DNA of 64,000 nt, taken from positions 51,540,291-51,604,290 of the forward strand of contig OX419755.1 of NCBI GenBank assembly GCA_948567375.1. Direction: 5' to 3'. Origin of the DNA: Lunularia cruciata (lineage: Eukaryota > Streptophyta > Marchantiopsida > Lunulariales > Lunulariaceae). Position 1 is the first letter of the stretch. Every line of letters starts with the position of its first letter. Below, piece after piece: positions 10,735 through 24,396 of the stretch. Made by a program: the position numbers and the translations under genes. The notes beneath the pieces are model-generated. The model was given only the letters and a program-made list of their open reading frames with translations, was not told where the DNA came from and made no database searches.

Positions 10735-11957
10735 TGTTGTCTAGGCAAAGTAGCTATTGAGGATTGTGTTGTCTAAGCAAAGTAGCTAATGAGGAGTTTG
10801 GCCAATAGTTGCACTTTTTGTAGATTTATTTGCCTACATTGTTGAGCACCTATACTTCACCTAAAATTATGAGAGTACAATTAGCATTTATTTAGTGAGG
10901 TAGCACTCCAAGTGATTCTCAACACTCCGAGTGATGTAGAGGATTGTGTCGGCTGCGAGCAAGTAATTTCTATGGGAATTGAAGGACAAAACTTCCATTA
11001 TTGGTGAGTTGCTATGGGACTTCCACTACAAGCATTGGACAGTCCAACTACAGAACGTTTTTCTAAGAAGACAAAGATTGGGTGTGGAATTCCTCTCTAC
11101 TGGATGCATGAGAGAGCAAGCAAAAATTGCTACGTGCAGGTAAACTTGTAGGTCAAAGTTTGGTAGGTAATGAATGCAAACGCCGCACAATGATGCACTT
11201 AAGTAGTGTAATCTACATTAATTTCAAGGATTAGGAGCCAATTGATATTTATGGGAAGTGGCATTTGAAGGAGATGACTACTGCAAAAGAAGCATAGAGG
11301 AGGAAGTAGAAAATTCTTTTAGGGTTTGACCTCCACCTATATAAGGGAGCTTAGTCCACTATGGTGGGGGTTGTTGATTATTCTTCATAAGTTGATCTAG
11401 AGGCTATGTAGTGGAGATTGAGTGTTAACTAGTTAAGAGGAGGACTCGACATGATGGAGGAAGGTTATCATGCAATATTGGAGTATCCCTGGTAGGGTGG
11501 AGTCATCACCCACCCTACAAGGTTGCGGGCTGTCACATACAACATAAGGGCCGTTGTCTGTGATAGCCCGCAACCAAGATGCATAAAACATAAAATAGCT
11601 TATAATGTTGCTTGTTCTTGGATACATGTATGGATGATTATGCAAGGTGCATGATGTGATGCTATTTCTAATCCCTTGATACCCTTGGCCTCACTATAGG
11701 ATGTCCCATAGCAATAGTCAATTGATAAAGAGTGACAACTAAGGAGATCAAAGTGCTCACAAAGGTGATAGACATACAAGCCATCTCCTAGGTTAAGTGT
11801 CCAATGTTAAACCTTGTTAGACCAAATGGATACAAGCACTATGGGAATCTTGCCTATACTTCCTCTCCAAGCCCAAAGAAAGGCCGACCATGTAAGGGTT
11901 GTCTTGCAATTCCCCTATCCTGTAGCTAAACTACAAGTTAGGTCAAGTTTGCCAACA
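10735..11957 (+). repeat. 5' LTR of element B
   Basis: It starts TGTTGTC and ends GCCAACA, with the duplication ATTGT just outside. The first about 30 bp are duplicated in tandem (both copies contain CAAAGTAGCTA followed by TGAGGA). It aligns with 34035-35645 over most of its length, including the blocks around CTCTCTA-TGGATGCATGAGAGAGC-like text (11095-11115), AGGAAGTAGAAAATTC (11300) and CAAAGTGCTCACAAAG. The copy at 34035 is about 390 bp longer, and this one has two hairpins the other lacks. Confidence 0.75.
11492..11575. repeat. Two adjacent stem-loops inside the 5' LTR of B
   Basis: The first is GTAGGGTGG at 11492-11500 facing CCACCCTAC at 11510-11518: perfect 9-bp arms with a 9-base loop. 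The second has 23-bp arms at 11521-11543 and 11553-11575 with two mismatches and a 9-base loop (ATAAGGGCC). The matching part of the other LTR (near 35265-35290) lacks both, so they were gained here or lost there. They could be a small foldback insertion or a terminator-like RNA structure. Confidence 0.65.
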
Positions 11958-11982
11958 TTTTTTGTGCTACTACCAGCTCACT
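11958..11982 (+). promoter_or_regulatory. Probable primer binding site of element B
   Basis: Directly after the 5' LTR comes TTTTTTTGTGCTACTACCAG. Its second half resembles the PBS of element C (GGCACTGCTACCAAGG). Both could be decayed versions of the tRNA complement beginning TGGCGCC found in several plant gypsy elements. The match is weak. Confidence 0.35.
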
Positions 11983-12599
11983 TTTATGTCCTCTCCGCTC
12001 CTTCCTACAACTTGCACGGCAGCAAATATTCACTACCATCCAACAAGGACATGGTTGTGTTTTTTTGGGAGAAGCATTCTCTCCCATGTTAAGAACAATA
12101 CTTATTTTGGTTTGATAGAGGCATTACCTCTCATATTTATAAGTGTCACCATTTTTGGTTTGGAAGATGCATTACCACCTAGTTTTATAGGAAACATGGG
12201 TGCTACACAAAGGGAAGTATCACCTCTTATTTTTGGAAATACTACTAATTTCAATTTGGAAGACATATTACTTTCCAACTCAACTAAAGAGACAAATCTT
12301 AATCAAGGGAAAGTGCTAGCTCCCATTCCCACGTGTACTTTGGTTTTCAATCAGGGAGAAGCATTAGCTCATGCATTCACCAATACCATTGCAAAATCCC
12401 AAATCCAAGGGATGTTTCTATTGATGGCAAGTGCTTCTACCCACGGAACCTCTACTTTGGCTCTAGCCTCTCCAACTACACCAATCTTGACTATTGTAGT
12501 TCTTGTAGCTCCAACGACAATGACTTCAACCTTAGGAGGCAAAAAAAAGTTACATACCTCTAAGGTACTATACTTTGGGTACAAAAATTCTTACAAATG

Positions 12600-12990
12600 T
12601 TTATATGGCACAAAATATTGTGGATGAAAATGGAATGGCTTGGAAAATTGGCCAATGCTTTATTGGAATTGCACAATATTGGTTTAACAGCCTTTCCTTT
12701 GCCATGAGGACAAACTATGCATTGATATGAACAAATGGGTGACATGAATACATCTTGTCAAGACAACAAGATTAACTAAGGACAAAATAAACCAATTATG
12801 CAAAGGACACAATGAAACCATGCATGAATTTATCCAAAGATTCCAAAACATAACATCAATGATAAACCCAACCCCAGATCCTACAATCACTCTCAATTAG
12901 TGCAAGAATGCTCTACTTGAAGATATCCAAAAACATTCTAATTTACAACAAGGCTACAAATCTAACCCAAGCCTTTGAGGAAGCATGCTA
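12600..12990 (+). pseudogene. gag remnant of element B
   Basis: A plus-strand frame reads KDKINQLCKGHNETMHEFIQ followed by RFQNITSMI, matching the typical plant gypsy gag segment in which a Q-x-x-x-E-S/T-hydrophobic-x-E-F-x-x-R-F pattern follows an L-F-rich stretch. Upstream text such as WKIGQCFIGIAQYWFN resembles the W-x-x-A-x-x-W-F core of Retrotrans_gag. Stops and a frame change occur. No zinc knuckle was recognised downstream. It would have encoded the capsid-like structural protein. Confidence 0.5.
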
Positions 12991-13785
12991 ATGGGCTCAA
13001 GCTAACAAGTGTTGTTTTTGGACCCTTGCTCAATCATTCTAGGTTTCAAGGGAATTTTAATGAATAATTCTTATGCTACTACTCAAGGATTCCCACAATT
13101 TAAGGTTAAGCCCACAACCTATGATTGCATTGCCTAGTATGTGGTAATGCCACCAGTGCTTGTATACAATCACTTACCCACAAAAATTCTTGTAGCTCCT
13201 CCTATAGCTCCACTAGCACTATTAGCTCCCATAAATACAAGTGTTCCCACAACAACCACCAAGATAGAAGACATTCTGGTAAAGTTGGAACGTCTTGTGA
13301 ATCTTCACTTTAGCACAACAACCTGAAGCTGAAAACCCAATAAACACTACTACCTAAGGAGAAATCTCTTGTACTTATTGCATGAGGTGGAGCTACACCA
13401 ATGCTCAATGTGCTACTCAAGACATTACAAATTTTTGTGTCCATTCTGGAAGATACAAGCATGTCATGGTGAATCATAGAACACTATGAAGATACCACAA
13501 GCTCCACAAAGAAAGAGCACATATATGAAGATACCACAAGCTCCCATCATAGAACCACTTCAACCAACACTTATGAGGCCCGCCTTGGACTCCTTGATGA
13601 CACCTCCTTGGACTCCAAGGACAAATGCACTAACTCAAGCAACACTATCTACCACTGTCCCAAGTTCCCTTCACCTTACACAAAGGAGCATACTTGTGAA
13701 ACCTTGACTACATCTTGTTTCTACATCAAGGATGATATTGATTGCCAAGATGATCAAATTAAGGAGGAATGATTTCATCTTAACA
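12991..13785 (+). pseudogene. gag-pol linker of element B, degraded
   Basis: Pro/Thr/Ser-rich plus-strand frames (13141-13326 and 13486-13707) lie between gag and the protease-RT region. A direct duplication around ATGAAGATACCACAAGCTCC occurs at 13480-13540. Nothing identifies a protease active site with confidence. These are probably linker sequence from the polyprotein. Confidence 0.3.
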
Positions 13786-13997
13786 CACACCTTCATGACA
13801 ATACCCTTATTCCACAGTCAAAAGTCATCACCACTTTGGCACTCAAGAATAACATTCCTATTGAAATGATAAACTACTCATTGCCCCCATAACTCAACCC
13901 ATCTTTGATGCAAAGATACCCCATTGTGGCATATACCACCAAAACCACAAGGCAAGTGGTGAAGGAATAGGAAGTCCATTACAAAATTCCCAATGAC

Positions 13998-14960
13998 ATG
14001 TTACAACATCATTTCTTAGAGAAACCTCCTAAGAAATCTTCCAAAATCATTCTTCTTCACATTCAAGTCAAAGATAAGTGCCATGACCTAGACATTTCAT
14101 GCCCAAACAAGCAACCAAAACATGTGAAGATCAACATCAATGTGCCAAAAGACAACCAACTTGCCTATCAAAGTCTCTTCTATGAGTTCCAAGATGTGTT
14201 TGCCTATGACTATATAAAGCTTTTAGGTGTCAACTCCTAGTGGTGTCAATATCAGATTTTACTCCATCTAGATGCTACTCCAATTAGGTCCAAACCTTAT
14301 CAGTTGAGCCCAATTTACTCTCAAAAGGTGTGGGGCAAACTACATAAGCTACACAAGTGTGGGTTCATAAATCCCATTGGGGAAATAGTATGGACTTCTC
14401 TAATCTTAGTAGTCCCAAAGAAGGATATTGGCAAGGTGTGAATCTATGTAGACTTTTGGAAGCTGAATGCCTAGACCATCTTGGACCCCTTTCCAATCCT
14501 ATTCATAGATATGCTATTATATAAGGTTGCATGTAGGCAATACTTTTCATTCATGGATGTGTATTCTAGCTACAACTTGATTGCTATTGCCCAAGAGGAC
14601 CAATATAAAACCACTTTTGTCATTGTGTGAATTACCTATACTTACCAAGTGATGCCCTTTGGATTACAAAATGCTCCGGCAATGTTCTGATGTTACATGA
14701 TGAACTCTTTCAACCAAGTAAGGATGGATTGAGAACTATACCTTGACAATATGTATGTGCATAGTGCTTGCACTTACCATATCCAGGAACTTTGGACCAT
14801 TTTACACAATTGCATGCAAGTGCAGACTTCCTTCAACCTATAGAATATTTTTTTGTAGTCTCTTGTGGTCCCTTCCTTGGCCACCTCATTTGTGAGAATG
14901 GTGTCATGGTGGATCCAAAAATGGTCTAGATCATCCAAGAGTTGCCTGCACTAGAGATAG
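13998..14960 (+). pseudogene. Reverse transcriptase remnant of element B
   Basis: The open segment 13998-14240 ends YEFQDVFAYDY, the F-x-DVFAW-type block just before gypsy RTs. It continues in fragments: PIRSKPYQLSPIYSQK, GFINPIGEIVWTSLILVVPK, FSFMDVYSSYNLIAIAQEDQ, YKTTFV, VMPFGLQNAPAMF and YLDN, the last at the position of the YxDD active site (second Asp changed to Asn). At least five stop codons interrupt the frame, several at sites where CGA, CAA or TGG is expected. Inactive. Confidence 0.7.
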
Positions 14961-15099
14961 TATGACCTTTGCAGCTTTCTAGGTTGTACAAGCTATTACT
15001 GGCTATACATTCACATGTATGTGAAGATCAATTCTATGCTATTGGCCCCACTACACTCCACAATAGACTTTGTCTAGATAGACCAATGCACAAATGCAT

Positions 15100-15600
15100 T
15101 TGAAACCTTAAAACACAAGCTAACTATTGCCCTAATCTTTGCTGCACTTAATTGGGAGTTAGTTTTTCATGTCTTTATTAACACCTCAAACATCAACATG
15201 GCTGCTGTCCTAGCCCAATACAATGAGGAACTCAAGGAACACTTGGTCTACTATGCAAGCTGGCAAATCAGCTTGGCCAAGAGAAATTACTCTACCACAA
15301 AGTGAGAATGCCTTGAGATGATCTTTCCAATGCAAAAGTTTTGACACTACCTTATGGGAAATAGTTTTATGTTCCATGTAGACCATGAGGCCCTCAAGTA
15401 TTTAATCAAAAACCATGTCATGTAGGAAGACTGGCCTGTTGGATGCTACTCTTGCAGGAGTTCTCTTTTATGATGGAATACTATCTTAGGAAATCTCATG
15501 ATAATGCAGATTTCCTATCACATATTCCAGGATCCCTTGTAGGTTGCTCTCTTAGAATGGATCCCATAGATTTCCATTTGTTTATTTGCATCAAAGCATG
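15100..15600 (+). pseudogene. RNase H remnant of element B
   Basis: Plus-strand text reads LNWELVFHVFINTSNINMAA, VYYASWQISLAKRNYSTTK, ECLEMIFPMQKF and FMFHVDHEALKYLI, matching the order D-A-S-x-x-A-(I/V)-G, Y-(Y/F)-S-R-x-L, E-x-N-Y-x-x-T-E-(K/R)-E, and TDH-x-x-L of gypsy RNase H. Two stops split it. The first catalytic Asp position has become Asn. Confidence 0.65.
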
Positions 15601-15809
15601 ACTACCCAATCATCTTAGATGTTCCAAATTCATCATTCTTTCTCTATGGGCAATGTTCCTTTTCAGTTACCAAATGCTCAACAAAAAACATTTCACATGT
15701 CAGCACTTCTCATCACTATATTGCAAGGAGACTTGTACCAAAAAGGCATTAAAAAAGTGCTCCACCAATACATAAGCTCAAAAGAGTTCAGGTAGTATTG
15801 AAAGTGTGC

Positions 15810-16900
15810 CATTTGGATGAGTTTAGTGGAAAGTTTTCTTGTAAGACTACTACACAAAAATTGTACTTTGTGGCCATTTGTCTCTCAAGATGCCAATAGG
15901 TATGCCCACATGTGTGATGATTTTCAACATGTGGGTAAGCCTTTATCAAGATATTGCATGTACTTTCAACAAGTCTTAGCCGCTCAACCATTCGAGAAGT
16001 GGGGGATTGATTTTGTTGGACCTATCAATCACATAGCTCATAGAACTTAACATCATTACATAAATTTTTCAGTTGATTACATAACTAAATAGACCAAGGT
16101 AGAATCCTTCATCAACAATTTTCTACAATCACCATTCAATTCCTCTACAAAAATATTACCTCTAGATTTGGTGTTCCACTCACTATTCATTGTCATGGGC
16201 AATGGTTCATATTTCTTCAACAAAGGTGTGTGTGACTTGACCATTGGTTACAAGATTCATCACCATCAATCCACCCCTTTTCATCCACAAGCAAATGGTC
16301 AAGTTGAACAAGTAAATGACATTTTGTTAACCATCCTCAAGAAAATAGTGAACTTAAACCCAACCAATTAGGACAAAAAATGATTTGCACACTATGGGCT
16401 TATCATACCATGATAAAGCTCACTACAAGCTTCACATGTTCTAGCTTGTCTATGAGTAAGAGAAAATTTTGCCCCTCAAATTCTTGATCCCATTTCTCAT
16501 AATTCTTACAAGCAATTTGATTGAGGCATCTCAAACTAAAGAGAAAGAGATCACAAAAGAATGGGTTTATGCACTATACAACCTAATGGAAAACATCTTT
16601 GTGCTCTTTATATCAAATACACCACCCAAGCTAGGCATAAAACCTATTTTGATTCCAAAATCAAGGAAGTCTTGCTTTATTAAGAATAGTTGGGTTTAAC
16701 ATTCAATGATAAGGTTGGCCAATTCCCTAGCAAATTTGCAAAAAAGTGGCTAGGCCCTTACCAAATATGGGAAGTCTTTGTTAATGGATCAGTATAATTA
16801 GAGAAATTGGATAAAGAAATTCTAGAGTCTACTACCAATGGCACAAAGTACAGGCCTTACAACCCACACTTCATTCCATTGTGGGGCAAGGAAGAAAAGA
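15810..16900 (+). pseudogene. Integrase remnant of element B
   Basis: The plus strand reads an H-C-C-C zinc-binding remainder (MCDDFQHVGKPL), then PFEKWGIDFVGPIN, the typical start of the catalytic core, then a GNGSYF block (usually SDxGxHF), and HHQSTPFHPQANGQVEQVND with the final catalytic Glu. Near 16740-16870 is KKWLGPYQIWEVFVNGS followed by NGTKYRPYNPHF, the GPY/F C-terminal module. There is no chromodomain. Several stops break the frame. Confidence 0.7.
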
Positions 16901-17089
16901 TCCTATGGGAAACCCATTTTTTTCTTATCATGGAGGAAGATGGTGCAAGATCACCATTGCAAGAGTGCTCTTCTCCAAGATTGGAAATACTCCCTATAAT
17001 TATGGGATCTATTATGGGCTTTCTTGTGCTAAGGGATACTCCTTCTTGGACTTGCAATCTAGGAGAGGAAACCAACATTAAACTATAAG

Positions 17090-20000
17090 AACCTACAACA
17101 ATTAAAGGATGTGCCGTGTTGCATTTAAGCAAAAAATTGGTACTTGACAAAGGATAATTTGCTTTATATACTAAAACATAATGAAATTCATGATTGTCAC
17201 TATCCAAACATAAAAAATTCCAAAATTATCAAATTGCTTCAAATCTTGGAGTAGGTTGACATAACATGCATAGAAAATTGAATTCCTCCCAAGGAAGAAT
17301 AGATTTTCTCAAAGGTAAGCCTGCCCCTATAAATACCCTTTAGAAATCTATGGACTCTTAAGTTTATAAACCTAAAGTCTTTGCACTTGTGCCAAGGAGT
17401 TCACTACCAAGAAGTAGTTACCATCCTACATGCCTAACCGTGCCAATATTATCAAGAAATTAGCAAGAAAATAAGAGTGCTATGTGAGACAAACAACATC
17501 TAATGGCCAAAATGATTGTAGGAGCAATCTTGGATAGATTAGACCAAAAAAGTCAAGGAGCTATCATTTCGATGCCTCATGATTTTTTAAAGAAGTAGAG
17601 AACAACTAAGTCAATGGGGTTTTGCCAACACAAGTTTTGAGAAAAGTCTTTTAGGAGTTGGAAAAGTCTGAAAAATACCTCAACAAAAGAAACACCACAA
17701 GACCAAGAACTCTTATTAGAAGGAGTAATGACATCAATTTACATGCAATTGGGGCACTCATGTGATTTAAACAATATGGACCCCAAAACAAGGAGAAACA
17801 TGGAAGCATGTGGACTATGGAACTTCATGACCCAAAAATGTTACTTCCTAATTGACATGGAGCTCAATAGAGTACATAAGGTGGTAGAGGAGATCCAATG
17901 GATTTGACGATGATCCACTTGCCAATTCTTGCATCTGATCTAGAGTAGCCATCCTTTCCCATAATAGAGGAAATAATTTGCAAGGTGTTCTCCCTGCACA
18001 AGAAATCAACTAACATCTATCTAGCTTGGAAGGAATTTCAATTTAGCCTAGAGCTCTTACTTGGGCTCTTCTATTTCAAGCCATCCAAAAACATGTCAAG
18101 AACCATGTACAAGAAAGGATTCCCCATGGCAAACATAACATACTTTCCATTGTACTTTGCAATGAAGAACTTTCACTAGCTTATTGGAGGCTAGGAGAAT
18201 ATAGCATACTTGAACCCATCCTTGGCCAATGCCATCATCAAAAGTGTAGTTCATGTGGAGGATTCAAATTATGCCCTCCCATAATACTCACTAAAATACA
18301 AAAGTTTTGTGTGGGGTTTAAAAGAGCAGTCCCCACTAAGAAGATAAAGTGGGAAAACCTTTCACTATCGTGCCCGTTCTTATGGTCATAATGAAAATTT
18401 TGTCATTGAGTTGAAGGAGAATTTGGTCAAAGAGGTAGCTCCAACATCTTATATGCTTATCTTCAAGAAATTATTATCAAGTATGCTATCAAGTAATGAT
18501 CAAATGGATCGTTGGGCTATACATGAGCCCACATATGACAAAAAAAATTAGTCTCACACTTCACTAAGAGGACCAATAATGAATGGGAACACATCCTGAG
18601 ATTATGAATGAGCATAATTTTAGGAACCAAAGAGATTGAACTATGGGAACCCATAATAACATAAGATATAGGCAGCAAGATGAAGAAGACCACAAGCTTG
18701 GAGAAGAGAGTCACTATCTTGTTTATCCCAATCAAAGAAAAAAAGCTAATGGTAATCTGTAGAAAACCTACTAGCAATGGCAAGAAATTAGAGTTGGCTC
18801 CACTAAGAATGAGAAGCTCATTATCAAAGGAGAAAGGAGTTATCACAAAAGAGGAAATGAAGGAAATTGATGTCATCACCATCAATGATGACTCCCTTGG
18901 ACCTTAGGATAATATATTGTTCCTACTATAGCCAAGCAAAAATTGGGAGAATCTTCCCAAAAATGAGATAAGGAGACCAGTCTGATGTTGAGGATGTAAG
19001 GCCACCCCAAATTATTGGAATTAAGACCTACCTTACTTACAATGTTGTTGAGGAAAAGACTATTTCTTGTCCCAAAGAATTCACCAACACTTTGGACCCC
19101 ACTATTGGCAAAACCAAATGTGTCAATAAAGGCCAATGTGTTGGCCAAGAGATTGCAAGAAGTTGGTCCCACCAACCATAAAAAAATTGAGCATTTGCTT
19201 TCATGCTAGACACTCCGATAGATAACCTGGTGTCTCAGGAAGAATTCCCACAATGGATAGACAATCCAAATGAGGAATGAAAGCAAGGTCTGACCTCTAT
19301 ATTGATAAAGATTAAATTTAGGGCATCGGCCCACACATGGATCATTGAGCTGCAGGAAGAGCTAGAAGAACTCACCAATGAGAACAACCGCAAGATATGT
19401 GAAGTAGAGACTACTATCGTACTTTGCCTTTCTCTCTTTGGGAAGACATAAGGTGCCTAGCTGTGGAGCTTACAAATCAAAGGTTGTATGTAAATCTATC
19501 ACTACTAGTCTAAGCATGCGTGTTACCCAACCATCAAAACCCTCCACTCTTGTTTCTAATATTCCTTCTACCGGGTAGGGGAGAAACATCCAACCTAACT
19601 TGTCATCATAACATGCACTCTTGGTCTTTTGGTCATCACTTGAAGCATTACCAAGGAGTAGTACAAAAATATTCCTAGAAGGAAAGAACCTAAGCACAAT
19701 GCTTGCATACCAATCCAAGCCAATTAGGCATACAAACAAGCATGCAAGCATAGGGAGGATTCAACCACAAGAATTCAACTGCCAAAAGAATGGTAGTTGA
19801 ATTTGGCAAAAACCCAGCTTCAGAACCTCCTACTCTATCCTCAAGTTGGTTTCAATTTTTACTCCAAGTTCCTTCCAGTTTGTACTCCAACTTCAATCTA
19901 ACTTGTACTTCAAGTAAGGAAATTCTATGCCTTTTGATGGAGAAAACTTTGTGCAACTCAGATAAGAATAACATTTTTGTGTCTCTCTAGTTTAAATGAT

Positions 20001-23000
20001 CTAGAATTTAATGAGAAGCCTATGAGATAAAAGATTTCAATGATATGAATAAGGCCACAATCTAACCACTATAGCTCCCTTGACAAAATCTCAACTTGGC
20101 CAGTTTTTTTGTAGTTTCCACCTTAACTTGAAATGTGTAATTGAAGGTTTGCTCCTGGTTCTTGGTAACTTTCTCTAGATTTCTGATTCAAAGGTACAAA
20201 CAATCCACCAAAACACTCTAGTAACCTAAAATTTTCAATCATAGTCACAAGAATTAGAGAATTGATATTTAATCATGATTAAAAATAGAAAGGCTCTATT
20301 TAGCTTACTACAATATTTTTAGTAGAACTTGTTGCATTAGCTCTCATTATCCATGGATCCATAGCCAACAAAAATGTTCACAATAGCTGCTTGTGCCTTT
20401 GTCAAAACTATTACAAAGTTTGATGGCCTAATTCAACACAAATCCCTAGATATTGATCATTTCTTGAGTTGGGCTAACTTATGAGCTCTACAGATCTAGG
20501 TATGCTTGATCCAAGACCCCAAATTCTCTATTTGAGGAATTTATATGAAAAATTTACATAGCAGTGCAAGCCACCAATGATACTAGAAATTTTCTAGTAT
20601 CATGATTTGAACCGTAACTTGAGGAAATGACCAATATTCCAAACTGATCATATCTCATCTCCAACACCTTACTTTCTAGAGCTCCAACTTTAGTTGACTG
20701 GATCTAATTTGAGATTAATCCAAAATTTAAAAAATTTGTGCTCAATATAGTAAGAACTTTGTTTGATCTACAACTCCACTAATAAATCATAAAAATGTGT
20801 TACAAAGCTCTCCAAATTGTCCAATTTTTGCACCTGGGTATGAATTCTATCCCCCTTGATTTAAATGATCATATTACACTAAGAATCTACTCAAATCACT
20901 TGGTTTCTATGTCCAAATTATATCCTGTTAGCTCTTCTTCCCAACCATTTTCTTGTCTCTCCAAGTGCTCTCTTCTAACTCCTTCAATAGTCAAAAAAAT
21001 CCAGACTTCTCTTCTTGGGACCAAATCACTTGCAATTTTGTCATTTAGTTGTTTCTTTTTTTTGCCAAATGTACACCACAACTCCAACTTGAAGCCTTCA
21101 TACTAGATTTAGTACTCTACCATCTATAAGAGCACATAGATTTTCAAGTCCTAGACCTGCTCATATAAAGCACAAGAAGAACAATTGGATTTGGGTTTCC
21201 CATCACGGACTGCATCAATGCAACCTCAAATTGCATTACCATCCAACCCTAAAGTTCATCATGGTGTAGAATCTGAAGCCTGATGAGAAAACGATTTGGG
21301 AGTAGTAGATTGGGAGCATGGGACATCTCCTACTCAAGTGCTTTATCCGACACTCTAGTGCCTACGCTTGACTATACAATTTTCACTCCCCTGTCCTCTC
21401 CTCGCTTGAGATTCCTCAAACTAGAACATACACCTCCCTATCAGCTCTCCACCACCTATATATAAGAGCACTCAAAGAGGACAAGACCATAATCCACATT
21501 TCCAGTCATATACATAGATTGCTCACATGGCTAGCTCAATCGTGAGATCAGTCTTACAATCCACTCCAATAGTGTGGAGATAAATTATACTAAACTCTTT
21601 TTTTACTAGTTACACAAACCACAACATGACACCACCTGGGATGAAAATACAATATCTCTATAGTCATAGTTTGAACTCCTTTAGGGAAAATTAGCAAAGG
21701 CTTATCACCAACTCCAATCTGCCTAGTTAGATAAGACTACCATTGATTGGCACTCAGCGGACAACTAGAAGAAAGGAGAGGAATTAGAATGAGAACTCCA
21801 AGATTAAGTATCCCATGATAAGGAGAACTCTAATGCTAAAATATGAGAACTAGGTGTAGTAGTTGATGCTTCTTCCAAGGAGACAAAAGAGTTGAAGGTA
21901 GTACAATCTGCATTGGAAGTAGAGATCTCAATTTAAAAAAAAGAAAAGAGCATTGGAGAGGAGGTTCAAATTGGTCTAAAGAAAGAGTTGGCTTCTCTAT
22001 TTTCAATAGTAAATAGGATTATTATAGAGAAGGCCTAGTACAAGAAGGAGATGAGGAAGAGAAGCAAGTTGAGGTTAAAGCATAGCAAAAATCTTGAAAC
22101 AACCTCAATTTACAAAATTGGAAGTTGGAGCAAATGGTGAACCAACTACTCCAAATTATTACCCCGAGCAAATTGGATGGCATTATTAAGGCCAAGAACT
22201 CCAAAGCAAAAGAGGATGAGGAGAATCCAAAGGAAGATAGCCTAAATGGATCAACAAGAGTAGATCCATGAAGGAAGATGCTTGAAGATGATAAGGCAAG
22301 TCCCTTGAGTGGGACACTTAAGAGCAATCTTATATGGAATTGCTCTCCCACATCAACTTCTTTAAGGCCCAATACTCCCCAATATAATGCACGAAGTCAA
22401 AAGGGACCTAATCTTAACAATCCTAGTAGAGTGGATCCAAAGTTGCCCAAAGAAGAGACAAAGCAAACAAAGAGTAGTCATGTAGATATGGAGGACTTGA
22501 AGAAAGGAAGTTTGTGATAGAAGAGATGATCACAACTATGTGCACTATCCACCCCAAATCTTGGAGCATCATGGAACTAGACACACCAACTTGAGGAGAG
22601 TTGGTGATCAACAAGTTTAAAAATATGGGGAGTTTGGTGGAAGCAACCTCCATAGTGGACCTCCTAGAGCTAAAAGTAGCAAAAAGGCCTCTAGGATTAT
22701 GCAAAGAAGATATGGTGCTAGCTATTATAGAATAAGAAATGAACTAGCTTAGCCTATATGTTGATGGAGACAATATTATGGGGAGAATAGTGTATCATCT
22801 TGTACTAAGGAAGGTTGTAGGATCTTCTACAAGGAGCATCCTAGGACAGACTTGGAGGCTCACCAAGCAAGACCATTTAGCACCAAATGCAATGAACTTA
22901 GTGTGCTAGTTAGAAAAGAGTACAATAGTTATTATGGATAACTTTCCCTTCTTTAGGAATATTCCTTGAGCCTCAAAGTTCCTAGGGTCTATAAGGCCAT

Positions 23001-24396
23001 TCAAGGTAGCACCAAAGATGCAATAGATCCCAAGACTTGAATGTATATGGGATGTGACATGGATATGGGCAACTAGATGGACAACTCTGCACCTCTAGAG
23101 GTCATAAAAGGCTTCATCAAGAACTTAGGTAATTCCAAGAATGGCTCATGTTGGTAATCCTATTGCACCATAGGTCAAGTTATAACCCTATTTTTGTCAT
23201 TACTTGACCATTATTTATGATGTTTGGAGCCCCAAAAATCATCAATGTCCACCAAGTGGAAGAAGCCACCCAAGCTTTATGAAAAGAAGATAAGGAGCAG
23301 TCTGTATGGTATCCCTTCCTACCAAGACCAAACCTAATGAAAGATATGGAGGTCAATATTCTTGCTACCTTCAATCAACTACAATGAGAAACCCTAAATT
23401 TTACTTTGGTAGAACAAGTCTATGAATTTGACCTAGCATTCTTCATTATAGGTGTGGCATTAAATCAACATATCTTGTTACAAGCAATTGTTGGTATAGA
23501 ACAATTCTCCATGTTGTGGGTATGGAGAATTGAATTTTGGGATCTCTTCAAAACCTATTGTGTATTAGTAGAAGGATTACTAAGGGAGAACCTCCAATTA
23601 GATTATGCTCACAAGTTAACATATGTAGCAATCAACCTCTTGTACTTTACGCATAGGTACTTAGTGGATTGTTTGAAGTTGGTGAATCAAAGCTTGGTAT
23701 TGAAGGAGCACATATGTCCAAGATGGATAGGAATATGTCAAAATAACCCGGGTCCCCAACAAAAAAATTACTAGGATCTACTAGGATGTCAGATTGTGGG
23801 CTGCCTTTGATGCAACAATCAGTACAGATTCCACATCTCAGACAACACCAATCAACACAATAGTTTAAGAGCCAAGGACTTCATTTGAGCAATTGGGACA
23901 AAGAACCTATAGCAACTTTGTTCCCACCTTAGAATTTCTCTTGATGGTCTTGGAGAAGCAAGTACAACACTCCAAAACATAGCTTTTCAAGTATTTACTA
24001 TCTTATAACACTCTAAGTAGTTGTATGATCAAGTGTTTCAACAAGAGGTGGGACACGGATCTTAGTGATGAAGAAAAAGACTCTAGTGATCCATATGATC
24101 CCAAAACTGTTTTATACATACTAGAGTCCAAGAAGCTTGGAGTGAAAGGATTTCCCATACTATTGCTTGGATTGGGTGATTTAGGTAAGAAGTCTAATTA
24201 TTCCCATAGTTATACATGAGGATGTCCATTATGTGGTCAAACCAAATATAATTCATTATGCATTATTTTGCTTTGAAAACCATGTAGGGCTGATGGTACC
24301 AATTGACAACTTGTTATGTTGGTTGTCCCTTAGTTCCCAAGACCCATGCCTCTTGTGATTAATGTCAAAAGCATGGAATCCATTGGACTTCCCGCA
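17090..24396 (+). pseudogene. 3' coding region of element B beyond integrase, degraded
   Basis: About 7.3 kb of plus-strand fragments follow integrase. Recognisable coding-like pieces are at 17985-18179, 18680-18907 (basic, ILFIPIKEKKLMVICRKPTS), 19050-19400 (NSPTLWTPLLAKPNVSIKAN, EEFPQWIDNPNEE, then a Glu-rich helix), 21870-22080 (coiled-coil-like KKELASLFSIVNRIIIEKA) and 23406-23774 (122 open codons with LTYVAINLLYFTHRYLVDCL). No env signature (signal peptide plus transmembrane segment) is evident. The stretch 19480-21700 is especially AT-rich and non-coding in appearance. The last codons before element C run directly on at 33506. Function unknown. Confidence 0.45.
24392..24396. repeat. Target-site duplication of element C (left)
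   Basis: CCGCA at 24392-24396 recurs at 33501-33505, directly outside the two ends of element C. Removing C and one copy leaves an uninterrupted reading frame in element B. Confidence 0.85.

Noticed and set aside
11433..11645. Minus-strand 70-codon frame over the hairpins in the B LTR
   Set aside because: It is generated by the inverted repeats and has no counterpart in the other LTR.
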